NCBI GenBank assembly: GCA_024682075.1
Contig: JAIKZQ010000042.1
Span: forward strand, 16,746-80,745
Source: Lachnospiraceae bacterium
Lineage (GTDB): Bacteria > Bacillota > Clostridia > Lachnospirales > Lachnospiraceae
DNA: 64,000 nt
Direction of reading: 5' to 3'
This document shows positions 9,254 to 17,656 of this stretch, piece by piece. Numbering within the stretch: the stretch's first letter is position 1; each line of letters begins with the position of its first letter. The notes below the pieces were generated by a model. That model had not been told where the DNA came from, did not search any database, and was given only the letters and a program-made list of their open reading frames with translations. Position numbers and translations under genes: made by a program.

Positions 9254-12200
9254 TGAGGATAACAAAGTTTTTCAAGTCCATATATAAGGCTGCACTGGAT
9301 CCGGGCAGAGACCTTTATGAGAAGATATTCATCAGCTTTTCTCTTTTCTCGGAATTAATTGCCATCGGAGCTCTTATCGGTGATGTGGTATTTGGGGAGA
9401 ACATGGGCGAGATCGTAGCCATCGGCATCACGGTCATTCTTGTTCCCATCATCACTTATATCAGTGTGCGCAAAAATCATGTCAAATGGGCTATCAGGAT
9501 CCTGGTGACCGGGCTTGTATTTATTCTGCTTCCCGCTCTCTTTTTCTACGGAGGCGGAATTGAGGGAGGAGGCATATTATGGTTCATCTTTACATTCCTG
9601 TATGCCGGGCTTCTTATGAGCGGAGGTTTCAGGGTGATCGTGCTGACGCTCATCATACTTCTTGCGGGCTTATGCTATATCACGGAATATCTTCATCCCG
9701 AACTGATACACGCTCATTCCCGCGAAATGTTTTTTGTGGACTCATATATATCACTGGTTCTTGTCGGAATACTCTGCTTTATCATGTCATGGTATCAGAA
9801 CCGTCTGTTCAGGGATGAGAATGCCAGAGCAAGAAAAGAGGCCAAGAGGGCCGAGGAACTGACACGCTCACAGAACAGATTCTTCTCAAGCATGAGCCAT
9901 GAGATCCGCACGCCCATCAATTCCATTCTCGGTCTTAATGAACTGATACTGAGGGATCCGGAAGCATCCGATGAGATCATAAAGGATGCTTCCGGCATTC
10001 AGGGTGCCGGCAAGATGCTGCTTCAGCTTATCAATGACATCCTGGACTTTTCCAAGATGGAAGCAGGCAGCATGGAGATAGTCCCTGTGGATTACAGGAT
10101 CGGTGACGTGCTTTCCGACATCGTGAACATGATATGGCTCAGGGCAAGTGACAAGGGGCTTAAATTAGATGTGAGCGTTGACCCCTCGGTTCCTTCGGTT
10201 CTCTATGGCGATGAGGTCCGCATCAAGCAGATCATAGTGAACCTTCTCAATAATGCGGTCAAGTATACCCAGTCCGGCTCCGTGGAACTTCACATAGAAA
10301 GTGAGACGATAACAGCCGATAATGTTGTTCTGAATATTTCCATATCCGACACCGGAATGGGCATCAAAAAAGAAGCTCTTCCGTTCCTGTTCGATGCATT
10401 CAAGAGAGTGGATGAAGAGAAAAACAGACATATTGAAGGCACGGGACTCGGTCTCAGCATAGTCAGGCAGCTGGTTGAACTGATGGACGGAACCATAACA
10501 GTAAACAGCGTGTACGGCGAGGGTTCGACATTTACCGTTGTTCTGAAGCAGGGCATATCCGATAAAAGTGCGATCGGAGAACTAAATATCCATAATCAGA
10601 ATTCATCCAGAAGAATGATGTATGAGGCAGGCTTCAAGGCACCGGATGTCTCAATACTCATTGTGGATGATAATGAGATGAACCTTGAAGTCGAAAGCAA
10701 GCTTCTTGCGGCTACTCAGATGACCATTGACAAGGCCATGAGCGGGGCAGAGGCTCTTGAAATGACTCTCAGAAAGCATTATGACGTCATCCTCATGGAT
10801 CATCTCATGCCGGAAATGGATGGCATCGAGTGTCTCAAAGGACTCAGAGTGCAGGCAGGAGGTCTCAACAGGGCGACTCCCGTCGTTGTTCTTACAGCCA
10901 ATGCCGGAAGTGATAACAGGGATCTGTATAACCGTTCGGGATTCGACGGATACCTTGTCAAGCCGGTGTCCGGAGAAGCACTCGAGAACACACTTATCAG
11001 GCATATTTCACCTGAGAAGCTCATACTTGTCAGCAGGGTGATGAGCATGAGAGAAGATATCAGCACGCTCTCGGGATATTCGGGCAAGCAGTCCGTCATC
11101 ATCACTACATCAAGTGTCAGTGACATCCCGGATTCCATTGTAAGGAAGCTTCATCTGAACATTATCCCTGCAGTCATCCGCACCGAAGAGGGAGTGTTCA
11201 AGGACGGAGTCCAGATGAGCGCAGATGAACTCATCCGATACATAGATTCCGGAAGAACCGCAGTTTCATCATCTGCCGATGAAGCTGCATACACCGAATT
11301 CTTTGCAACGGTTCTCAAGAAGGCACATCATGTCATACATATAGCACTTACGTCAAGCATGAGTGCGGATTACCGCATGGCTTCCGAGGCGGCCAAGGCA
11401 TTTGAAAACGTCACGGTCATCAATTCGGGATGTCTGTCGAGCGCGTCGGGAATTCTCGCCCTCATTGCCTATAAGCTCACCCAGCAGAACATGCCTGTTG
11501 AGGAGATGATCTCCGAACTTGAAGTCATCAAGTCCCGTCTTAGGTGCAGTTTCGTCATTGATACGACCGATTATATGTTCAAGAAAGGACTCATCAGTCC
11601 AAGGGTCAACATGATCGCGCGAAGCCTGAACATTCATCCTTCGATCACCTTCAGGGATGACAAGGCACTGATTGGCGGAATGTGGGCAGGAAAGACCGAG
11701 AGAGCATACAGGAAATATATACGCAAGGCATTTCCGATCTGGTGCATTCCCGATCCGGAGGTTGTGTTCATAACCTATGTGGATATTCCCATGGATACTC
11801 TTAACTGGATAAAAGAAGAACTGTCCAGGTTTGCGAATTTTGAACATGTGATCTTCGTTCAGGCATCTGCTGCCATTTCATCCAACTGTGGTCCCGGAAC
11901 TTTCGGAATCCTTTATTTCATGAGGGGTAACAAGGGTTATAACATAGGATCGCTGATCGAGGATATGGCGGAAGAACTTAAGGATGATGAAGAGGAATAT
12001 GGAGATGCGGTCGAATACCATTCCTCGGGCATAAGCAAAAAAATGCCGGATCCCGTGGAAGTCGCTTATGGTAGCGGTGTGAGCACGGAGGAAAAGTGGT
12101 ATGACGGCATTGACGGCATCGACGGAAAAGCGGCGATCGCAAACAGCGGCTCGGAAGATGCTTTCAGGCAGGTCCTTAAGATCTTCTATGACACGATCTC

Positions 12201-12681
12201 TCCCAAGTCGAATGAACTGGACAAGTACTATTCCGGAGAGGACTGGAAGAATTACACCATAAAGATCCATGCACTTAAAAGCTCAGCCAAGCTGATAGGT
12301 GCTCTGGAATTGTCAGACGCCGCCCGTCTTCTCGAGGAAGCCGGAAAGGAAGAAAATACAGGTTATATCAGGGATAATCATGATGCATTCATGAAGAGCT
12401 TCCGCAGTTTTGACGGTATCCTTGCGCCGGTATTTAAAGAAGAGAATGGATCGGAAGAGAGCGGAACTGCCAGGCCCGTAGCTGACTCCAACCTGATGAA
12501 AAGTGTATATGAAGGGCTTAAGGAAGCCGCTGACAACATGGATTGTGATGCCATAGACGGGATCCTTGACGAAATGAAGGAATATGACATTCCTGCAGAC
12601 GAAAAGGAGAAATATGACGCGATTTTGCAGAAGGCTGCGGATTATGATTACGATGCGATCTCGGAACTTTTGGGGGATTGA
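9253..12681 (+). CDS. Membrane hybrid histidine kinase with inserted DegV domain and Hpt
   Basis: A 1142-residue protein. Five to six membrane helices lie within residues 22-180. They are followed by HisKA (H216), HATPase (GTGLGLS) and a receiver with D516 in LMDHLMPE. Residues about 612-897 then match the DegV fold: VIITTSSVSDIP at its start, GVQMSADEL, the ALTSSMSADY loop, VINSGCLSSASG, DTTDYMFKKG and CGPGTFGILYF at the end. DegV proteins such as FakB bind a fatty acid and present it to a kinase. An Hpt domain (H1006, IHALKSSAK) and the shared tail (ADNMDC) close the protein. The DegV insert between receiver and Hpt is unusual. It may make phosphorelay depend on a bound lipid, but that is inference. 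The gene is coupled to the previous kinase. Confidence 0.9.
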   Translation: MRITKFFKSIYKAALDPGRDLYEKIFISFSLFSELIAIGALIGDVVFGENMGEIVAIGITVILVPIITYISVRKNHVKWAIRILVTGLVFILLPALFFYGGGIEGGGILWFIFTFLYAGLLMSGGFRVIVLTLIILLAGLCYITEYLHPELIHAHSREMFFVDSYISLVLVGILCFIMSWYQNRLFRDENARARKEAKRAEELTRSQNRFFSSMSHEIRTPINSILGLNELILRDPEASDEIIKDASGIQGAGKMLLQLINDILDFSKMEAGSMEIVPVDYRIGDVLSDIVNMIWLRASDKGLKLDVSVDPSVPSVLYGDEVRIKQIIVNLLNNAVKYTQSGSVELHIESETITADNVVLNISISDTGMGIKKEALPFLFDAFKRVDEEKNRHIEGTGLGLSIVRQLVELMDGTITVNSVYGEGSTFTVVLKQGISDKSAIGELNIHNQNSSRRMMYEAGFKAPDVSILIVDDNEMNLEVESKLLAATQMTIDKAMSGAEALEMTLRKHYDVILMDHLMPEMDGIECLKGLRVQAGGLNRATPVVVLTANAGSDNRDLYNRSGFDGYLVKPVSGEALENTLIRHISPEKLILVSRVMSMREDISTLSGYSGKQSVIITTSSVSDIPDSIVRKLHLNIIPAVIRTEEGVFKDGVQMSADELIRYIDSGRTAVSSSADEAAYTEFFATVLKKAHHVIHIALTSSMSADYRMASEAAKAFENVTVINSGCLSSASGILALIAYKLTQQNMPVEEMISELEVIKSRLRCSFVIDTTDYMFKKGLISPRVNMIARSLNIHPSITFRDDKALIGGMWAGKTERAYRKYIRKAFPIWCIPDPEVVFITYVDIPMDTLNWIKEELSRFANFEHVIFVQASAAISSNCGPGTFGILYFMRGNKGYNIGSLIEDMAEELKDDEEEYGDAVEYHSSGISKKMPDPVEVAYGSGVSTEEKWYDGIDGIDGKAAIANSGSEDAFRQVLKIFYDTISPKSNELDKYYSGEDWKNYTIKIHALKSSAKLIGALELSDAARLLEEAGKEENTGYIRDNHDAFMKSFRSFDGILAPVFKEENGSEESGTARPVADSNLMKSVYEGLKEAADNMDCDAIDGILDEMKEYDIPADEKEKYDAILQKAADYDYDAISELLGD

Positions 12682-12702
12682 AGCGTGGAATGAATTAATG
12701 GT

Positions 12703-12729
12703 TTCACAGGCTGGAAAACTATTGTACAA
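12703..12729 (+). promoter_or_regulatory. Possible promoter of response regulator gene
   Basis: TTCACA at 12703-12708 and TACAAT at 12724-12729 each match five of six consensus bases, but the spacer is only 15 bases. A usable start site would fall just before the ribosome binding site at 12740. The evidence is weak, and read-through from the kinase operon is equally possible. Confidence 0.3.
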
Positions 12730-12752
12730 TGTTCTTTGTGGGAGGATTTTTT

Positions 12753-13523
12753 ATGAGTGACAAGTGTATTACCCTGATCACGTATCAGTTCTCGGTCGTG
12801 GTCAAGGGAATAGAGAATAAACTGGTCGAGCTGGGATATAAGGTTGACGTTGTTTCCGATACTTTTGACATACTGCCTGCCGTATCGAAGACTTCGGATC
12901 TCTTTCTGATCTATCTGCCCAGTGACATTGCAGACAGTTCTGCCAAGATCAGTGCCCTTTCGCTCATGTGCGACACTGCGAAAGATGCCGGAATCAACAT
13001 TATCCTTCTCGGAGAGTATTTGTGCCATGAGGACCTTTCGAAAGCGTATCCGAGGATTGACAATTATGAATGGGTCGACAGACCCGTGGACATGGATAAG
13101 TTCGGTCCCATAGTTAAGAAGGCGATCGAGAAAAGACCTGACCAGGATGAGAAAAAGAGGATACTCATAGTTGACGATGATCCGGCTTATGCGAAGATGA
13201 TCAGGGAGTGGATCAAGGATTCATACAAGGTCGACATAGTCACCGCCGGCATGCAGGCCATCAAGTTTCTGCTGAAAGTCAAGGAAAACGAGCAGGTAGA
13301 CCTTATACTCCTGGATTATGAGATGCCTGTGGTGGACGGCCCTCAGGTTCTGCAGATGCTGAGACAGGAGCCGGCCACAGCTAATATCCCCGTGGTGTTC
13401 CTGACCGGAATAGGAACCAAGGAAGCCGTTTCCCGCGTCATGGCACTTAAACCCACCGGTTATATTCTCAAGTCCACAACAAGAGAGGGACTTCTTGTGT
13501 TCCTCCATGAGAAATTGAAATGA
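12753..13523 (+). CDS. Response regulator, pseudo-receiver plus receiver, no output domain
   Basis: A 256-residue protein. The first 120 residues have the alternating hydrophobic pattern of a receiver but lack an aspartate at the acceptor site (LIYLPSDI). The second half is a full receiver: VDDDP acidic pocket, phospho-acceptor D188 in LILLDYEMP, a threonine in FLTGIG and a lysine in YILKSTT. There is no DNA-binding or enzymatic domain, so it may act by protein contacts or as a phosphate carrier. Placed 71 bases after four hybrid kinases, it is the obvious candidate to take part in their relay. I chose ATG 12753 because GGGAGGA lies 7-8 bases upstream; the in-frame ATG at 12729 has no such site. 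Confidence 0.85.
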   Translation: MSDKCITLITYQFSVVVKGIENKLVELGYKVDVVSDTFDILPAVSKTSDLFLIYLPSDIADSSAKISALSLMCDTAKDAGINIILLGEYLCHEDLSKAYPRIDNYEWVDRPVDMDKFGPIVKKAIEKRPDQDEKKRILIVDDDPAYAKMIREWIKDSYKVDIVTAGMQAIKFLLKVKENEQVDLILLDYEMPVVDGPQVLQMLRQEPATANIPVVFLTGIGTKEAVSRVMALKPTGYILKSTTREGLLVFLHEKLK

Positions 13524-13544
13524 TCCCGCGGGATTGCCGCAAAG

Positions 13545-13574
13545 AAGGCTGAGCATGTTTGCCCGGCCTTTTTA
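13545..13574 (+). terminator. Rho-independent terminator after response regulator
   Basis: AAGGCTG at 13545-13551 pairs with CGGCCTT at 13564-13570 (one T:G wobble), followed by a run of T. It closes the signalling island. Confidence 0.5.
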
Positions 13575-13639
13575 TTCTCATAGATGTTATTCCCATAGAT
13601 GTTAATGAAAACGCTGATTTGTAAGAAAGAGATCATATA

Positions 13640-14953
13640 TTGGAAAATTCGATCGATAATCTGACACCTGTCATTTTGGTCGGCCTTAGGACCACCGAGA
13701 AAAATGATGAGTTCGACCATGCGATGCAGGAACTTGTCAGTCTTTGCGAAGCCTGCGATCTGGAAGTGATCGTCTCCGTGACGCAGACGCTTGAGCATCC
13801 GGATAATTCTACCTGGATAGGATCGGGCAAGGCGGAAGAACTTGCATATGAGGTAAAAGTAAATGATGCCGGACACGTGGTGTGTCTCGGTAATCTTTCG
13901 CCTGCACAGATGAAGAATCTTCAGAAGATCATAGGCGTTCCTGTCTGGGACAGGACAAGGCTGATCCTGGAGATCTTTTCGAGCAGGGCAAGGACCAGGG
14001 AGGCAAGGCTCCAGGTAGAAAGCGCTTATCTCCAGTACATGCTTCCCAGACTGACCGGAATGTGGCAGCATCTCGGGCGTCAGAGCGGCGGAGGAGGAAG
14101 CCGTGCCAATAAGGGCATAGGTGAAAAGCAGATAGAACTGGACAGAAGACAGATATCGCACCGCATAACCGAACTGAAGAAAGAACTCGCGGAAATAGAA
14201 CATACAAGAAATGTCCAGCGCTCCGGCAGATCAAGGGACGCTTATCCCCATGTCGCTCTTGTCGGATATACCAATGCCGGAAAGTCGACCCTGATGAACT
14301 GCCTTATAGGCATGAGTGACAGATCTGCTCAGAAAGCCGAGGAAAAAAAGGTATTCGAGAAGGACATGCTCTTTGCGACTCTCGATACCTCCATAAGGAA
14401 GATATCCGTTCCGGGCAGAAAGACCTTCCTTTTGTCAGATACTGTCGGATTCATAGACAATATACCGCATGACCTGATCAAGGCATTCAGATCGACTCTT
14501 TCCGAGCTGAAATATGCTGATGTCCTTCTGGTTGTGATGGATTCTTCGGATCCTTCTCATGAAGCACATAAGAAGATCACGGAGGATACTCTTAATGATC
14601 TGGATGCAATGGGGATCCCAAGGATATATGTATATAACAAATCCGATCTAAGGGCCCCCGAGATGACGATAAAGAATGATCCGGGCAGCGGCAGTGTCTA
14701 TATTTCGGCTCATACCGGTTATGGGATGGATGATCTTCTTGACCTGCTGGAAGAAACGTTCCGGGCGGGTGATCGCTTGATCGACCTGACCATTCCGTAT
14801 GCCATGGGCGAGATGGTGAACCGCATTCACACACAGGCGAAGGTTCTGTCGGAAAGCTACGAGGAAAACGGCATTCATGTGAAGGCCGAATGTCCTTCGT
14901 ATCTGGCCGATCTTTTGGATCAGAGACTTGAAGGCGGAGAGGAGGAGGCATGA
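13640..14953 (+). CDS. hflX: GTPase HflX
   Basis: A 437-residue GTPase of the HflX family, close to the usual length. Such proteins bind the 50S subunit and split stalled ribosomes under stress. The N-terminal HflX domain (to about residue 190) contains the typical VESAYLQYMLPRL and a GGGGSR stretch, followed by a short helical linker. The G domain shows P-loop GYTNAGKST, G3 DTVGF and G4 NKSD. The start is a TTG at 13640 with a weak purine-rich site upstream; no better in-frame ATG precedes the conserved domain. A terminator separates it from the upstream regulator. Its stop overlaps the next start (ATGA), so it leads an operon of housekeeping genes. Confidence 0.95.
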   Translation: MENSIDNLTPVILVGLRTTEKNDEFDHAMQELVSLCEACDLEVIVSVTQTLEHPDNSTWIGSGKAEELAYEVKVNDAGHVVCLGNLSPAQMKNLQKIIGVPVWDRTRLILEIFSSRARTREARLQVESAYLQYMLPRLTGMWQHLGRQSGGGGSRANKGIGEKQIELDRRQISHRITELKKELAEIEHTRNVQRSGRSRDAYPHVALVGYTNAGKSTLMNCLIGMSDRSAQKAEEKKVFEKDMLFATLDTSIRKISVPGRKTFLLSDTVGFIDNIPHDLIKAFRSTLSELKYADVLLVVMDSSDPSHEAHKKITEDTLNDLDAMGIPRIYVYNKSDLRAPEMTIKNDPGSGSVYISAHTGYGMDDLLDLLEETFRAGDRLIDLTIPYAMGEMVNRIHTQAKVLSESYEENGIHVKAECPSYLADLLDQRLEGGEEEA

Positions 14954-15645
14954 TAAAGGCTGTATTGTTCGACATGTTCGAGACTCTTGTGACACTGTTT
15001 GAGGGCAGGACTTACTTCGGTGAAAACATAGCTTCGGACGTGGGAGCTGACCCGCAGGAATTCAGAAAAGAATGGCATGCGATCGAACACGACAGGAGCA
15101 CCGGTGTCCTGACCATAGAAGAGGGACTTGAACTGGTCCTGAAAAAACTCGGGATCTATTCCGAAGAAAAGGTCAGACTCGCTGCAGCTAAACGCAGGGA
15201 AGCGCTTGGCGATACCTTTAATGCTATACCTGATGATTCTCTCAGGCTTCTTGAAAAACTGAAGGAAGAGGGATTTAAGACCGGGCTTATCACCAATACA
15301 TTCTCCGATGAAAGGGACATGATAAGAGCATGTCCTTTGTTCGGATATTTTGATGAGGCGATGATCTCTTTTGAACAGGGAATATGCAAGCCGGATCCGG
15401 AGATATATAAGAGAATGATGACTTCACTTAATGTCAGTGCGGAGGAATGCCTTTACGTCGGTGACGGAGGATCGAAGGAGCTCTATGCTGCAAGGGAACT
15501 TGGAATGAGTGCCGTGCAGGCAGCGTGGTTTCGCGAGATGGCATTCGAGCCTCACGTTCCCTGTTACAGGCTGGATGAATTTCTGCAGGCATTTACCCAG
15601 CTTGAGATCCTTGACATTATCGGCAGGATTAACGATGAAAAGTGA
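14950..15645 (+). CDS. HAD-superfamily hydrolase
   Basis: A 231-residue haloacid dehalogenase-like phosphatase, probably of the HAD-IA subgroup. Motif I is FDMFETLV: the nucleophile aspartate is present, but the usual second aspartate (DxD) is replaced by glutamate three positions on. Motif II is the threonine in GLITNTF, motif III the lysine in GICKPDPEIY, and motif IV YVGDGGSKE. A cap domain lies between motifs I and II. The substrate cannot be predicted. It is coupled to hflX by a 4-base overlap. Confidence 0.88.
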   Translation: MIKAVLFDMFETLVTLFEGRTYFGENIASDVGADPQEFRKEWHAIEHDRSTGVLTIEEGLELVLKKLGIYSEEKVRLAAAKRREALGDTFNAIPDDSLRLLEKLKEEGFKTGLITNTFSDERDMIRACPLFGYFDEAMISFEQGICKPDPEIYKRMMTSLNVSAEECLYVGDGGSKELYAARELGMSAVQAAWFREMAFEPHVPCYRLDEFLQAFTQLEILDIIGRINDEK

Positions 15646-15672
15646 TCCGTGGCGGATCCGGGGGAGATATAG

Positions 15673-16365
15673 ATGACTTTTTCAGATGATTTTGAGATAG
15701 GGTTCCGTGAAGACCTTATGAAGGTGATCAACGAGCTGGGATTCGTTCCTTTTTTTGCCGGTGACATTGAAGGTTTTTCCATCGAGGAACACATAGCACC
15801 CGGCTGCTGGTACGATGACGGAGATGACGGATTCTGGCCCGCATGGGAATGGAAGGGGCCTGTCATTACTTCGATGAAATGTGCCTACGGCAAATTCTAT
15901 GACAACAAGGCCATGTACATAAGCAAAAAGTTTTTTCCGGACTTTGCGAATTACAGGAGGGACGGTTATGACTTTGATGCAAGGTACGATGACGGTCTTG
16001 CATCACGTGCCGACAAGGAACTGTTCGAACTGATCGACGAAAATGCCCCCTGCCAGTCCAAAAAGCTTAAGGCAATAGGCGGCTATGGCAAAAACGGACG
16101 AAAAGGGTTTGATTCGTCGGTGACAAGGCTGCAGAAGCAGTGCTATGTCATCATAACCGATTTCAGATATCTGACCGATAAATACGGCAATGCATATGGC
16201 TGGGGTGTCGCCGATTATTCGACACCGGAGCACTTCTGGGGAGAACGGTTCACGAAATCCGTATACAAGAGAACTCCGGAAGAATCGAAGGAAAGACTTC
16301 TTAAGCACCTTCGAAAGATACTGCCGGATGCATCGCCTTCACAGATAGAAAGGATATTGAGATGA
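15673..16365 (+). CDS. AlkZ-related conserved protein
   Basis: A 230-residue protein without signal peptide or membrane helix. It resembles a clostridial family that I recall being annotated as AlkZ-related, from recurrent blocks such as CAYGKFYDNKA, FFPDFANYRRDGYDFDARY and YGWGVADYSTPEHFWG. It is rich in aromatic and charged residues. AlkZ proteins are DNA glycosylases, but I cannot point to a catalytic QxQ/QxD motif here, so enzymatic activity is not supported. It sits 27 bases after the HAD gene and overlaps pgeF by 4 bases. A genuine YcaQ-type glycosylase is at 59.2 kb. Confidence 0.55.
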   Translation: MTFSDDFEIGFREDLMKVINELGFVPFFAGDIEGFSIEEHIAPGCWYDDGDDGFWPAWEWKGPVITSMKCAYGKFYDNKAMYISKKFFPDFANYRRDGYDFDARYDDGLASRADKELFELIDENAPCQSKKLKAIGGYGKNGRKGFDSSVTRLQKQCYVIITDFRYLTDKYGNAYGWGVADYSTPEHFWGERFTKSVYKRTPEESKERLLKHLRKILPDASPSQIERILR

Positions 16366-17138
16366 CCATGCCCGAAACAGTTAAAAGCAGCATCATATCA
16401 TATCCCCACGGCTTTTCTTCCAGGACGGGCGGCGTCAGCAGCGGTGTGTATTCGAGCCTGAATCTTGGAATGAACAGAGGGGATGATCCCGAATGTGTCA
16501 AAGAAAACTACCGGATATTTCTGCACAGCTGCGGCATTGACCGGGAAGAGTTCGTCTGCGGAGAACAGGTCCATGGCAGTGATGTGATGACAGTTACGTC
16601 GGAGCATGCCAGAAAGCCTTACGGATATGACAAACTTTTTGTGGCTGACGGTTATGTCACTGCCGAGTCCGGAGTTCCGCTTGTGATATTTACTGCGGAC
16701 TGCCTTCCGCTTCTTATGGCTGACGAAAAGGCCGGAGTTATCGCGGCGGTTCACAGCGGATGGCGCGGGACCGTTCAGGATATCGAGAAAAATGCCGTAG
16801 AAGCCATGCTGAGCCTGGGAGCTCATACAGAGGATATAAAGGCATGCATCGGCCCTTCGATCGGAAGGTGCTGTTTTGAAGTCGGTGATGATGTCATTGA
16901 AGGCATTAGCGGCCTGCTTGACGGAGATGCATCGGACCTTTATGACCGGAAAGAAAACGGTAAATATATGCTCGATCTCAAGGGAGTTCTTAAAAGATGT
17001 CTCATCAGGACAGGGCTTAAGGAAGAAAACATTGAGATCTCACAGGACTGCACCATGTGCCTGAAAGACAAATACTGGTCACACAGACTGACCGGCGCAA
17101 TGCGCGGAAGTCAGGCGTCTGTGATAATGAAGCCCTGA
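16362..17138 (+). CDS. pgeF: Peptidoglycan editing factor PgeF (laccase-fold)
   Basis: A 258-residue protein of the YfiH/PgeF family. In E. coli the enzyme removes wrongly incorporated serine from UDP-MurNAc peptides, and older annotation calls it a polyphenol oxidase. The metal-binding set is visible: GEQVHGSDV near residue 67, FTADCLPLL, the signature VHSGWRGT, and CIGPSIGRCCFEV. The start at 16362 overlaps the upstream stop as ATGA; a second ATG two codons on could also serve. It lies in the + strand operon that begins with hflX. Confidence 0.92.
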   Translation: MTMPETVKSSIISYPHGFSSRTGGVSSGVYSSLNLGMNRGDDPECVKENYRIFLHSCGIDREEFVCGEQVHGSDVMTVTSEHARKPYGYDKLFVADGYVTAESGVPLVIFTADCLPLLMADEKAGVIAAVHSGWRGTVQDIEKNAVEAMLSLGAHTEDIKACIGPSIGRCCFEVGDDVIEGISGLLDGDASDLYDRKENGKYMLDLKGVLKRCLIRTGLKEENIEISQDCTMCLKDKYWSHRLTGAMRGSQASVIMKP

Positions 17139-17164
17139 CTATCGGAGTTGAAAGGAAAAGATCA

Positions 17165-17611
17165 ATGAATAATGACAAACTTGAAGCTGCCAGACAGATG
17201 TTCTCAAAGGATCTCTATGCCACCAAGCTGTCCGGTATAACGATCGAAGAGGTCGGTGAAAACTATGCCAAATGCGCCATGAAACTGACGGATGACCACA
17301 GGAATGCATATGGCGGAATAATGGGCGGTGCGATTTACACCCTTGCCGATCTTGCATTTGCCGTGGCATCGAATTTCAATAAGCCCGCATCAACAGTCAG
17401 CCTTGTGGGGCAGGCATCTTTCATTTCCATGACAAAGGGAAATGTGTTATACGCCGAGACCAGACTGATCAAGGACGGCAGGACAAATTGCTTTTATGAC
17501 GTGAGGATCTATGATGATCTTGGCAAGGATATTGCCGTTGTATCCTTTACGGGTGCGCATATCACCGGAGGATTCCCGGGCCCTGTAAAGAGTGAAGATC
17601 AAAATGCATGA
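17165..17611 (+). CDS. PaaI-family hotdog thioesterase
   Basis: A 148-residue hotdog-fold protein. The helix motif HRNAYGGIMGGAIYTLADLA is typical of the PaaI/YbgC-like acyl-CoA thioesterases, with the catalytic acidic residue expected in ADLA. The second half forms the usual strands (VGQASFISMTKG, YAETRLIKDGR). The start is ATG 17165, preceded by AGGAAAAG; the longer frame overlaps pgeF and lacks a site. It probably hydrolyses an acyl- or aroyl-CoA in the cytoplasm; the exact substrate is unknown. Confidence 0.87.
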   Translation: MNNDKLEAARQMFSKDLYATKLSGITIEEVGENYAKCAMKLTDDHRNAYGGIMGGAIYTLADLAFAVASNFNKPASTVSLVGQASFISMTKGNVLYAETRLIKDGRTNCFYDVRIYDDLGKDIAVVSFTGAHITGGFPGPVKSEDQNA

Positions 17612-17656
17612 TATACTGCCGCTGTATACGGCTGATGCAGAAAGGTTGATCTCCTG

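Noticed and set aside
1..13600. Phage or transposon origin of the kinase array
   Set aside because: No integrase, transposase, tRNA-flanked direct repeats or base-composition change was seen.
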